Position numbers and translations under genes: made by a program. Of a DNA stretch of 31,948 nt, positions 20,953 to 27,258 are shown piece after piece; within the stretch, counting starts at the first letter, position 1; every line of letters begins with the position of its first letter. Under the pieces are notes generated by a model, which saw only the letters and a list, made by a program, of their open reading frames with translations, was not told the origin of the DNA and searched no databases. This DNA comes from a virus: the IMG/VR virus record IMGVR_UViG_3300015262_000025, positions 1 through 31,948 of that record; one strand, given 5' to 3'.

Positions 20953-21601
20953 CCGCCGCCGCTTTGCCGGCCTGTTCGCGGACGTGATGGCGTACTACCG
21001 CCAAGACGTTTCCGACTTCACCCAGAGCCTGTTCTGGACCGCCTGCGAGAACTTCGATTTCGAGCAGGTAGCCAAGGCCTTCGACCGCCACGCCAAGGAC
21101 CCGGAGCACGGCCAGTTCCCGCCGAAGGTCGCCGACCTCGTGCGCATCCTGCAAGGCACGCACACCGCTCGCGCGCAGCTGGCATGGGGAAAGGCGCTGG
21201 AGGCCATGAGCCGCGTCGGCGCCTACACCGATGTCGTCTTCGACGATCCGGCCATCCATGCAGCGATTGAAGACCTCGGCGGCTGGCCTAAGGTGTGCCG
21301 CACCGAAACCAAGGAACTGAGCTACCTGCAGCACCGTTTTTGCGAGTCGCACAAGGCGTACACGGGCCGCAGCACTTTCGAGTACCCGCGCCGCCTGGCT
21401 GGCGACCGCTCGCCGGATTACGAGTACGAGAAGAAGGGCCTGAAGCTGCCGCGTCCTGCACTGATCGGCGACCCCGACGCATGCAAGGCGGTCTACCAGG
21501 GCGGGAACGTCGCAGGCAAGACGGCCATCGGTTTCTCGTCGTTCGCGCAACTGGCTGCCGCCAGCGTGATGCGCCAGATCGAAACCACGGGAGAGCACTG
21601 A
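20939..21601 (+). CDS. DUF6475-like protein, probable helicase-loader type replication factor
   Basis: This 220-residue protein starts at ATG 20939 after AAGGAGA, overlapping the previous gene by 14 nt. The first half has the pattern YYRQDVSDFTQSLFW, FDRHAKDPEHGQFPPKVADL and VFDDPAIHAAIEDLGGWP, which I associate with a domain found after phage replication initiators. The place equals lambda P, so a helicase-loading role is plausible but not shown. The C-terminal third is a poorly conserved-looking linker. Confidence 0.68.
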   Translation: MLHTDRRRFAGLFADVMAYYRQDVSDFTQSLFWTACENFDFEQVAKAFDRHAKDPEHGQFPPKVADLVRILQGTHTARAQLAWGKALEAMSRVGAYTDVVFDDPAIHAAIEDLGGWPKVCRTETKELSYLQHRFCESHKAYTGRSTFEYPRRLAGDRSPDYEYEKKGLKLPRPALIGDPDACKAVYQGGNVAGKTAIGFSSFAQLAAASVMRQIETTGEH

Positions 21602-21783
21602 TGAGCCGCCGCCACGCCGCCACCCAGTTGCTTCGCCTCGGGCCGCTGACCCTGGGTGAGTTCGTGACCATCACCGGCTGGCCCTACAAGACCGCCCGCC
21701 AGACCATTTCCCGCCTGCTTGAGACGGGCCATATCTACTACCTCGGCACGCGTCCGCACGGGGTCTATGGAGCGTACCAATGA
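21601..21783 (+). CDS. Small winged-helix protein (60 residues)
   Basis: ATG 21601 shares a base with the previous stop and the end overlaps the next start (ATGA). A compact wHTH fits (LGPLTLGEFVTITGWPYKTARQTISRLLETG, a 31-residue stretch cited by its ends here: LGPLTL to LLETG), with a wing near HIYYLG. It is paired with another wHTH gene directly downstream. Confidence 0.7.
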   Translation: MSRRHAATQLLRLGPLTLGEFVTITGWPYKTARQTISRLLETGHIYYLGTRPHGVYGAYQ

Positions 21784-22325
21784 GCCAAGCCCTCGTTCTC
21801 CTGAACATGCTCGCCGAAGGCGCGCCCCTGACCGTCAACCAGATGGCGCAGCGTTCCGGCTACACCGTAGCCCAGACCCATGACGCCCTGCAATCGCTGC
21901 GCAAGCGCCAGGCCGTCAGCGCCATGGACACGCCCTACCAGATGACCAAGGAGGGCGCCGAGTGGCTGAGTTCGCACACGGCCCGCCTCGTCCGGCTGGA
22001 GAGGCAACGGGTGGAAGCCGCCGCAGCCAAGGCCGCGGTCGCCGCCAGAAAGGCCGCGCTCGAGCAGGCCGGCCGCGGCATCCCCGGCGTGCGCCCGATG
22101 ACCGATGCAGAGCGAGAGGCCGTCCGCGTCGCCCGGCTCGACCGTCGCCGTGAGAGGCGTCAACTTGATCGCCTCACCGCATCGGGCCGGCAGGAGGTGG
22201 AAGACGCTGATCTGCAGCTGGTGCAGAAGATCGTCGCCGCGCCGCTCGAATCCGATCCAATGATCTTGGGCATTGCTCAGCGTCAGCCAGCGCTTCAGGC
22301 TGCATGGGGAGCGATGCATGCATGA
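21780..22325 (+). CDS. Winged-helix protein with long basic helical tail (181 residues)
   Basis: Residues 1-65 form a second wHTH (LTVNQMAQRSGYTVAQTHDAL, in which TVAQTHDALQSL is the recognition region). A long Ala/Arg/Glu coiled-coil segment (about 68-140) and a short terminal region follow. The start overlaps the previous gene (ATGA). It could act with the 60-residue wHTH as a replication or regulatory accessory. No family function is known to me. Confidence 0.68.
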   Translation: MSQALVLLNMLAEGAPLTVNQMAQRSGYTVAQTHDALQSLRKRQAVSAMDTPYQMTKEGAEWLSSHTARLVRLERQRVEAAAAKAAVAARKAALEQAGRGIPGVRPMTDAEREAVRVARLDRRRERRQLDRLTASGRQEVEDADLQLVQKIVAAPLESDPMILGIAQRQPALQAAWGAMHA

Positions 22326-22570
22326 CGCTCGAGCAACACCTGACGCACCCCCTATCGCTGATGGAGGAATTCCCGGACGGATGGAAGGCGCACTGCTGGC
22401 ACCGAGCCAAGGAACTGGCGAAGCGCCCGGATCTGGCCGAACTGCCGTCGATGCTGGATGCGGCGATGCGCGCCCGCTCGGAGAAATCTACCCCGGAGCC
22501 GCCATGTACCGAACCTCCAGCGTCAACGAATGGCGTCCTGACATCGATCACATCGTCGGCGAGCAAGTGA
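22322..22570 (+). CDS. Unknown protein (82 residues)
   Basis: ATG 22322 overlaps the previous stop. The first 60 residues are helical with Trp and His (EFPDGWKAHCWHRAKELAKR) and the tail is Ser/Thr/Pro-rich. The 3' end overlaps the RMF-like gene by 67 nt in another frame. No family is recognised. Confidence 0.6.
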   Translation: MTLEQHLTHPLSLMEEFPDGWKAHCWHRAKELAKRPDLAELPSMLDAAMRARSEKSTPEPPCTEPPASTNGVLTSITSSASK

Positions 22571-22668
22571 AGGCTGCGAAAGCGGCAGGCCAGGACAAGG
22601 AATCGTGCCCGCATCCGAGCTGGACGGCTGGATGGTGGGCTTGGCATCGTGCTTGGGGGAAGTCATGA
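22504..22668 (+). CDS. Ribosome-modulation-factor (RMF/CrpP)-like protein
   Basis: This 54-residue protein is preceded by GGAG five bases before ATG 22504. It carries the pattern of small RMF-like proteins: a helix with Gly-x-x-Ala-Ala (EQVKAAKAAGQDKE), then CPHPSWTAGWWAWHRAW. In that pattern a Cys/Pro pair precedes W-x-x-GW. Cellular RMF dimerises ribosomes; phage and plasmid relatives are mostly uncharacterised. Its stop overlaps the next start (ATGA). Confidence 0.65.
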   Translation: MYRTSSVNEWRPDIDHIVGEQVKAAKAAGQDKESCPHPSWTAGWWAWHRAWGKS

Positions 22669-22898
22669 CGTTTGATTACCGACTGGTGCCGGAACTCAAA
22701 AAGGGCGGGCGCTACTTCGTTAAAAGCGGCGCAACGACGAAATTCAATCGAGGCTTTCCGCACAAGAAGGCTCTCGACGAGTGGTTCCTGATGCTTCAAG
22801 TGGTGGGACAACTTGATTGGCGCGCCGGAAGCGTGTTCCGCATCCGCGGAGTCCCGTCGGACCTCGTGATCGTGAACCGAATGGGAGAGGTGGCATGA
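22665..22898 (+). CDS. Unknown protein (77 residues)
   Basis: It overlaps its neighbours at both ends (ATGA junctions). It is a small, probably alpha/beta protein with basic and aromatic residues (FDYRLVPELKKGGRYFV; FRIRGVPSDLVIVN). No family is recognised. It lies directly before NinB. Confidence 0.62.
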   Translation: MTFDYRLVPELKKGGRYFVKSGATTKFNRGFPHKKALDEWFLMLQVVGQLDWRAGSVFRIRGVPSDLVIVNRMGEVA

Positions 22899-23305
22899 CC
22901 GAATCCCTGACCATCGAACTGCACAACCGCTCGCAGGCGTGGGCGGTCATCAAGGACCAGCTGTATCCGTTCCTCGCCCAAGTGCTTCAAGGAGGCCACC
23001 GCTGGGTGCTGACCATCGCCCCCCGCAAGCGCACCAAGGCCCAGAACAGAAGGTATTGGGGAAACGGTGTTCTCGCGCAGGTCGCTGCACAAGCCGCCAT
23101 CAACGGCCGCTTGTACAGCACCGAGACATGGCACGAGCAGTTCAAGCGCATGTTCATCGGCGTGGAGCAGTTGCCCAACGGCGACGTGATCGGCAAGAGC
23201 AGCACGGCGCTTTCGACGGTCGAGTTTTCGGAGTTCTGCACGCAGGTCGAGGCTTATGCGTGCTCGGAGTTGGGTGTGACGTTCTATGAATTGGAGGTTG
23301 CATGA
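22895..23305 (+). CDS. ninB: NinB recombination protein
   Basis: This 136-residue protein has the NinB signature: PRKRTKAQNRRYWG at about residues 43-56, AAINGRLYSTETWHEQFK, and SSTALSTVEFSEFCTQVEAYA near the C-terminus. NinB (lambda Orf) binds single-stranded DNA and can replace RecFOR functions in phage recombination. With the exonuclease of the leftward operon it indicates a lambda-like recombination toolkit. The length is normal. Confidence 0.9.
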   Translation: MTESLTIELHNRSQAWAVIKDQLYPFLAQVLQGGHRWVLTIAPRKRTKAQNRRYWGNGVLAQVAAQAAINGRLYSTETWHEQFKRMFIGVEQLPNGDVIGKSSTALSTVEFSEFCTQVEAYACSELGVTFYELEVA

Positions 23306-23481
23306 ACTGGAATTTTCCCGATCAGGTCTACCGCGCCGGATGGTTCCGCCTCTGGCCCCTCGGCCCTGGCATCACATGGACGAAAGAGCGCCCTCTGTTC
23401 AGCGAGAGGACCGGCGCCCGCAAGCCATTCGTCGTCATCAAAGGATGGCGGTTCTTCTTTGTGAAAGGGTGGAAGCAATGA
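23302..23481 (+). CDS. Trp-rich basic protein (59 residues)
   Basis: It overlaps NinB and the following gene (ATGA at both ends). The product is rich in Trp, Phe, Arg and Lys (GWFRLWPLGPGITW; KGWRFFFVKGWKQ), compact and basic. No membrane helix is obvious. The function is unknown. Confidence 0.6.
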   Translation: MNWNFPDQVYRAGWFRLWPLGPGITWTKERPLFSERTGARKPFVVIKGWRFFFVKGWKQ

Positions 23482-23711
23482 AGCAGGACTTCCCAAACAG
23501 CATGCCGCATTCAGAGATGCTCCTTCGCAAGGCCGCCATGCAGACCCCCGGCCGCAAACACCAGAAGCGCAAGGGCGTAAAGGCGACGGAGCGGGCGCGA
23601 TCCAATGCGCGCGGAGCCACGGCCGAGAAGAACCGCAAGTCGGCGGTGTTCCATGCGCAGGTGCGGGCCTACTGGCTCGGTGAGCGCGCGACCTACCCGG
23701 AGGCCGTATGA
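23478..23711 (+). CDS. Highly basic small protein (77 residues)
   Basis: ATG 23478 overlaps the previous stop. The central part is very rich in Lys and Arg (GRKHQKRKGVKATERARSNA), suggesting nucleic-acid binding, and the C-terminus is aromatic (VRAYWLGERATYPEA). It lies in the nin-like cluster between NinB and NinG. No family is recognised. Confidence 0.62.
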   Translation: MKQDFPNSMPHSEMLLRKAAMQTPGRKHQKRKGVKATERARSNARGATAEKNRKSAVFHAQVRAYWLGERATYPEAV

Positions 23712-23950
23712 AGCCGCGCATAAGGGTGGCGCATAAAGCCATCTTCATGGGGATGATCTATTTTTGGAGGGGCTATGAGTGCTTCGGAGGCGGGGAGTGT
23801 GGATGGGGTGACACGCCTCGTGCTGCATATGACACATGGATACGAGGCCGATACCAAGCAATGAATGTGCGGCTGCCAGACCAAGTTGTCGAGCAGTGTA
23901 CGTACCCGCGGGATCCAACGTTCTGGCAGCGCATCAAGCGGGCGTTCTGA
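23708..23950 (+). CDS. Unknown protein (80 residues)
   Basis: It overlaps the previous gene (ATGA) and shares its last base with the NinG start. It is a small aromatic protein with a Gly/Cys-rich segment (YECFGGGECGWGDTP) followed by RAAYDTW, a pattern I have seen in small phage proteins without known role. Confidence 0.58.
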   Translation: MKPRIRVAHKAIFMGMIYFWRGYECFGGGECGWGDTPRAAYDTWIRGRYQAMNVRLPDQVVEQCTYPRDPTFWQRIKRAF

Positions 23951-24510
23951 TGCTATCTGTCTCGCTCAAATCCAAGCCCTGCGGCCATTGTGGCTCGATC
24001 TTCACCCCTGCGCGCCCCATGCAAGCTGTGTGCTCTCCCATCTGCGCCGCTCGCAGCGTGAAAGCCAAGAACAGCCAGGAGCGCGCCCAGTTCAAGGAGC
24101 GCAAAGCAAAGCTCAAGCGCATTCCTGACCTCATCAAAGAAGCCCAGACGGCTTTCAACGCATTCATCAGGGAGCGAGATCGTGACCAACCATGCATTTG
24201 CTGCGGCAAGCCTCTCGGAGATGGCGACATTGGCGGTCGCTTTGACTGCGGCCATTACCGAAGCACCGGAAGCGCGCCACACCTTCGATTCGATGAACGC
24301 AACGCTCATGGACAAACGAAGCGCTGCAATCGATGGGGAGCCGGAAGAGCTGTGGACTATCGAATCGGCCTCATCCGCCGAATTGGTGTGGATGCTGTCG
24401 CTGCTGTAGAGGCTGACAACCGTGTGCACAAGTGGCAGCGGGACGAGTTGATCGCGATTCGGGCGGAGTACGTCGCGAAGCTGAAGGAGATGAAGAGGGC
24501 TCGGGGATGA
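23950..24510 (+). CDS. ninG: NinG recombination protein
   Basis: This 186-residue protein has an N-terminal Cys cluster (CGHCGSIFTPARPMQAVCSP), a basic helix (KAKNSQERAQFKERKAKLK) and a second zinc-type region (CICCGKPLG, then FDCGHYRSTGS with HG-x-x-KRCNRW). These are the hallmarks of NinG/Rap, an endonuclease that cuts branched recombination intermediates. The length is typical. Confidence 0.9.
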   Translation: MLSVSLKSKPCGHCGSIFTPARPMQAVCSPICAARSVKAKNSQERAQFKERKAKLKRIPDLIKEAQTAFNAFIRERDRDQPCICCGKPLGDGDIGGRFDCGHYRSTGSAPHLRFDERNAHGQTKRCNRWGAGRAVDYRIGLIRRIGVDAVAAVEADNRVHKWQRDELIAIRAEYVAKLKEMKRARG

Positions 24511-24590
24511 GCCGCCCTCGCTCTGCTATCCCGCCCGCGCGCGCGTTTTGGCCCATTCTATTTCACCCGGGTAAAAAAGGAAGCCTATGA
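24507..24590 (+). CDS. 27-residue microprotein linking NinG to the HTH gene
   Basis: ATG 24507 overlaps the NinG stop (ATGA), with GAGGG eight bases upstream. Its own stop at 24588-24590 overlaps the next ATG, also as ATGA. The product is basic and Pro-rich (MSRPRSAIPPARAFWP...). The exact fit at both ends suggests a translated relay or regulatory peptide. The function is unknown. Confidence 0.45.
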   Translation: MSRPRSAIPPARAFWPILFHPGKKGSL

Positions 24591-24847
24591 AGATCGACGA
24601 TACACCCGGTGTTTCGTGGTGGCATGTGGTCGTTGTGATGGAGCGCAGCGGCTACACGCACTCGGCCATTGGTGCGGCGATTGGCGTGCCGCGCACTACC
24701 GTGGAGGGGTGGAAGAACCGCAACGCCGAGCCTGGGCACGTGGACGGCGAGCGGCTGATTGCGCTGTGGCGCGTGGTGACGGGCAAGCCGCGGGATGACT
24801 TGCCGCTGAAGATGAGCCAGATCTTAAGCGCGGCGTGCTTTAAGTAG
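24587..24847 (+). CDS. Small HTH protein at the early/late junction
   Basis: This 86-residue protein starts at ATG 24587 with AAGGAAG upstream. A helix-turn-helix is visible (YTHSAIGAAIGVPRTTVEGW), followed by HVDGERLIALWRVVTGKP. It is the last gene before the structural block, where lambda encodes antiterminator Q. A late-gene regulator is plausible, and a DNA-recognition part of the packaging system is an alternative. Confidence 0.65.
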   Translation: MKIDDTPGVSWWHVVVVMERSGYTHSAIGAAIGVPRTTVEGWKNRNAEPGHVDGERLIALWRVVTGKPRDDLPLKMSQILSAACFK

Positions 24848-24849
24848 GC

Positions 24850-24865
24850 TGCCGGGATTCCGGCA
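24850..24865. repeat. TGCCGG-GATT-CCGGCA hairpin element, copy 1
   Basis: This 16-nt element with a 6-bp stem and GATT loop is identical to the copy at 30395-30410. Both precede structural genes that have strong ribosome sites. It may be a terminator stem, RNA-processing site or protein site. Confidence 0.55.
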
Positions 24866-24872
24866 TGAAGGC

Positions 24873-24894
24873 GGGGGACAGTGCGGCGTCCCCC
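24873..24894. other. GC-rich hairpin in the leader of the head operon
   Basis: GGGGGAC and GTCCCCC form a perfect 7-bp stem with an 8-nt loop, with no T-tract on either side. It lies between copy 1 of the 16-nt repeat and the CAGGAG ribosome site of the first head gene. It could stabilise or process the late mRNA. Confidence 0.5.
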
Positions 24895-24918
24895 AATCAA
24901 TCCTTCAGGAGCCGCACC

Positions 24919-25245
24919 ATGGGCCGTCGCGCAGCAGTCACCCCCGGAACCGATCCCCAACCTGGCACGCCGGAGGGCGATGAGCCCGAAGTCGGCGCGG
25001 CCCCTGTGGACTTCGCAGACGCCGACCTCCGCGAGATCGTGCGCAAGCAGGCCGCAGACATGGCCGACATGCGCGCCACCATCAAGGCGCTCGCGCGCAA
25101 CCAGATCGCCACAGCGCCGGCCGAGAAGGTCGAGTTGCCCGACATGGCCGATGTGGTCAAGACCAATCCCAAGGTCCCCGTGCTCTCGAAAGAGGGTTGG
25201 TTCGTGCCGTTGGTCCACCCGACCGACCGCATCGCGAAGGTCTGA
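24919..25245 (+). CDS. Unknown structural-region protein (108 residues)
   Basis: It starts at ATG 24919 after CAGGAG; an in-frame ATG at 24865 lies before the hairpin and ribosome site. A Pro/Gly/Glu-rich N-terminal third leads to a helical centre (DLREIVRKQAADMADMRATI). It ends in a segment VLSKEGWFVPLVHPTDRIAKV. It opens the head operon. A minor virion or assembly role is inferred from position. Confidence 0.65.
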   Translation: MGRRAAVTPGTDPQPGTPEGDEPEVGAAPVDFADADLREIVRKQAADMADMRATIKALARNQIATAPAEKVELPDMADVVKTNPKVPVLSKEGWFVPLVHPTDRIAKV

Positions 25246-25246
25246 C

Positions 25247-25453
25247 ATGTGCGGCGGCGGGGGCAGTGCCCCACCTCCTGCGCCTCCCCGCGTCGATCCG
25301 CAGAAAGCAGCGGCAGACGCAGCGGCAGAGGCTGCCAGCAAGGCGAATGCCGACTCGGCCGTGCGCCGTGAATCGCAGCGCAAGAGCGCACTCGCAACCG
25401 GCGCGGGCACATCGTCTGCGCTGTCGTACGGCAAGACAACCCTCGGGGCGTAG
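25247..25453 (+). CDS. Small MCGGGG-type phage protein (68 residues)
   Basis: The N-terminus MCGGGGSAPPPAPP and an Ala/Lys-rich helical remainder recall a short protein found before the portal gene in several T7-like and related phages. It starts one base after the previous stop and ends directly against the next ATG. The function is unknown. Confidence 0.65.
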   Translation: MCGGGGSAPPPAPPRVDPQKAAADAAAEAASKANADSAVRRESQRKSALATGAGTSSALSYGKTTLGA

Positions 25454-25609
25454 ATGAAGTTCACCGTCACTCTCGCGGACGCCACCACGCACGAGGTCGA
25501 GGCGCACACCTTCGACCCACAGCCGGGCATCGTCACATTCCTGAACGACACGCGCACGCCCGTGGCTGCGTTCAGTGGCTGGGTTGCCGTGCAGCAAAAG
25601 GCCGATTGA
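25454..25609 (+). CDS. 51-residue unknown protein before portal
   Basis: It begins immediately after the TAG of the previous gene and shares its last base with the portal ATG. The product is beta-rich (MKFTVTLADATTHEVEAHTF; GIVTFLND). No family is recognised. Tight packing on both sides supports expression. Confidence 0.6.
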   Translation: MKFTVTLADATTHEVEAHTFDPQPGIVTFLNDTRTPVAAFSGWVAVQQKAD

Positions 25610-27249
25610 TGACCGAAGCCGCCCAACAACTGGAACGCCGGTTCACGCAGTTGCAGACTCAACGGCTGCCGAACGAGACGCTGTGGCAGGAGGTGTTCAG
25701 CTACCTCGCGCCCGAGCGTGCGCTTGGCTGGTTCCAGAGCGGCATTCAAGACTCGGCCGGCACGCAGGCCCAAGCCCAGCGCGCCCGCATCTACGACTCG
25801 ACGGCCATCGACAGCGCCGAGGTGCTGAAGTCGAACATCGCCAGTTGGATGACCCCGGACAATTCCCTCTGGTTCGGCCTCGATGCCGGCCAGGAGGACG
25901 AGCAGGCGACCGCTTGGATGGATGGCGCCGCACGTTTCCTCTTCGAACATATCCACTCCGCAGGCTTCACCGCCGTGGCCGGTGAGTGCTACAGCGACAT
26001 CGTGCCCGCGGGCTGGTTCGTGCTGTACATCGACGAGGGCCGCGACGAGCAGGGCCGCCCAGTGGGTGGCTTCAACTTCGAGCAGTGGCCGCTGTTCCAG
26101 TGCTACGTGGCGAGCAGCAAGCCCGCCGGCCGCGTGGACACGATCTACCGCGTGTTTTCGCCCACCGTCGAGCAGGTCGTGGCCGAGTACGGCATCGACA
26201 AGGTGAGCGACGAGACGGCGAAGAAGTTCACCGATGGCAAGCTCACCGAGAAGGTGGAGATGCTGTGGGCCATCGAGCCGCGCCGCAAGGGTGCCTATGG
26301 CGCCAAGCTGGCGAAGAACATGCCCTTCCGCTCCTGCCACATGGAGCGCGCCAAGAAGCACATCGTGCGTGAGTCGGGCTACCACGAGTTCCCGTGCGCT
26401 GTGCCGCGCTGGCGCCTGATCCCTGGCACGCCCTATGCCACGGGCCTGGGCTCCAACGTGCTGCCGGACGTGAAGACCCTGAACGACATCATCCGCATGG
26501 AACTGATGAGCCTCGACCTGGCCATCAGCGGCATGTGGAAGGCGGTCGATGACGGCGTTCTGAATCCCAAGACCATCCGCATTGGCCCGCGCAAGGTCAT
26601 TGCCATGGCGAGCCTGGAGAGCATGGCGCCGCTCGAGACGGGGGCGAACTTCAACGTGTCGTTCTCCAAGGCCGACCAGTTGCGCCAATCCATCCGCCGC
26701 ACGCTGCTGGCCGACATGCTCACCCCACAGGGCGGGCCGGTGCGCAGTGCCACCGAGATTGCGCGCGACATGAACCAGATCCGCCAGTTGATGGCGCCGC
26801 TGGTGGGGCGCTTCCAATCCGAATTCCTTCAGGTGCTGATCGAGCGCTGCTTCAACATCGCCTTCCGCGCCGGTGCGCTCACCGAAGCGCTCGGCCCCGT
26901 GCCCGAAGGCTTACTGGAGGGCGATTACGTGGTGCGCTACATCAGCCCGCTCGCCCGCAGCCAGAAGATGGAAGAGGTCACGGCCATCGATTCCTTCATT
27001 GCCGGCCTGCTCGCCATGGCTGGCGCAACCGGCGACATGACCGTTCTCGACAACATCAAGATCGACCCGGCCGCCTACGAGAAGGGCAAGGCCCTGGGCG
27101 TACCCGGCAACCTCCTGCGTGGCCCCGACGAGCTCGCCGAGAAGCGCGACATGGACGCCAAGAACAAGCAGGCCGCACAGAAGCAAGTGCAGCAAGAACA
27201 GATCCAACAGCACGCGGCCACAACCGCCATCGACGCCTCTGTGGCATAG
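25609..27249 (+). CDS. Portal / head-to-tail connector, T7 gp8-like
   Basis: This 546-residue protein matches T7-type connectors. An N-terminal helical region (RFTQLQTQRLPNETLWQEVFSYLAP cited in part: LWQEVFSYLAP) and RARIYDSTAIDSAEVLKSNI are followed by an Asn/Trp-containing segment (DNSLWFGL). A long beta/alpha stem has TGLGSNVLPDVKTLN, and near residue 380 comes ATEIARDMNQIRQLM. The C-terminus is Gln-rich. The portal forms the DNA channel of the head and anchors terminase. ATG 25609 overlaps the preceding TGA. Confidence 0.9.
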   Translation: MTEAAQQLERRFTQLQTQRLPNETLWQEVFSYLAPERALGWFQSGIQDSAGTQAQAQRARIYDSTAIDSAEVLKSNIASWMTPDNSLWFGLDAGQEDEQATAWMDGAARFLFEHIHSAGFTAVAGECYSDIVPAGWFVLYIDEGRDEQGRPVGGFNFEQWPLFQCYVASSKPAGRVDTIYRVFSPTVEQVVAEYGIDKVSDETAKKFTDGKLTEKVEMLWAIEPRRKGAYGAKLAKNMPFRSCHMERAKKHIVRESGYHEFPCAVPRWRLIPGTPYATGLGSNVLPDVKTLNDIIRMELMSLDLAISGMWKAVDDGVLNPKTIRIGPRKVIAMASLESMAPLETGANFNVSFSKADQLRQSIRRTLLADMLTPQGGPVRSATEIARDMNQIRQLMAPLVGRFQSEFLQVLIERCFNIAFRAGALTEALGPVPEGLLEGDYVVRYISPLARSQKMEEVTAIDSFIAGLLAMAGATGDMTVLDNIKIDPAAYEKGKALGVPGNLLRGPDELAEKRDMDAKNKQAAQKQVQQEQIQQHAATTAIDASVA

Positions 27250-27258
27250 GGAACAATC

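Noticed and set aside
24652-26817. A 721-codon minus-strand ORF opposite the portal gene
   Set aside because: It lies antisense to several good rightward genes, including the portal. Long open shadows are expected at this GC content.
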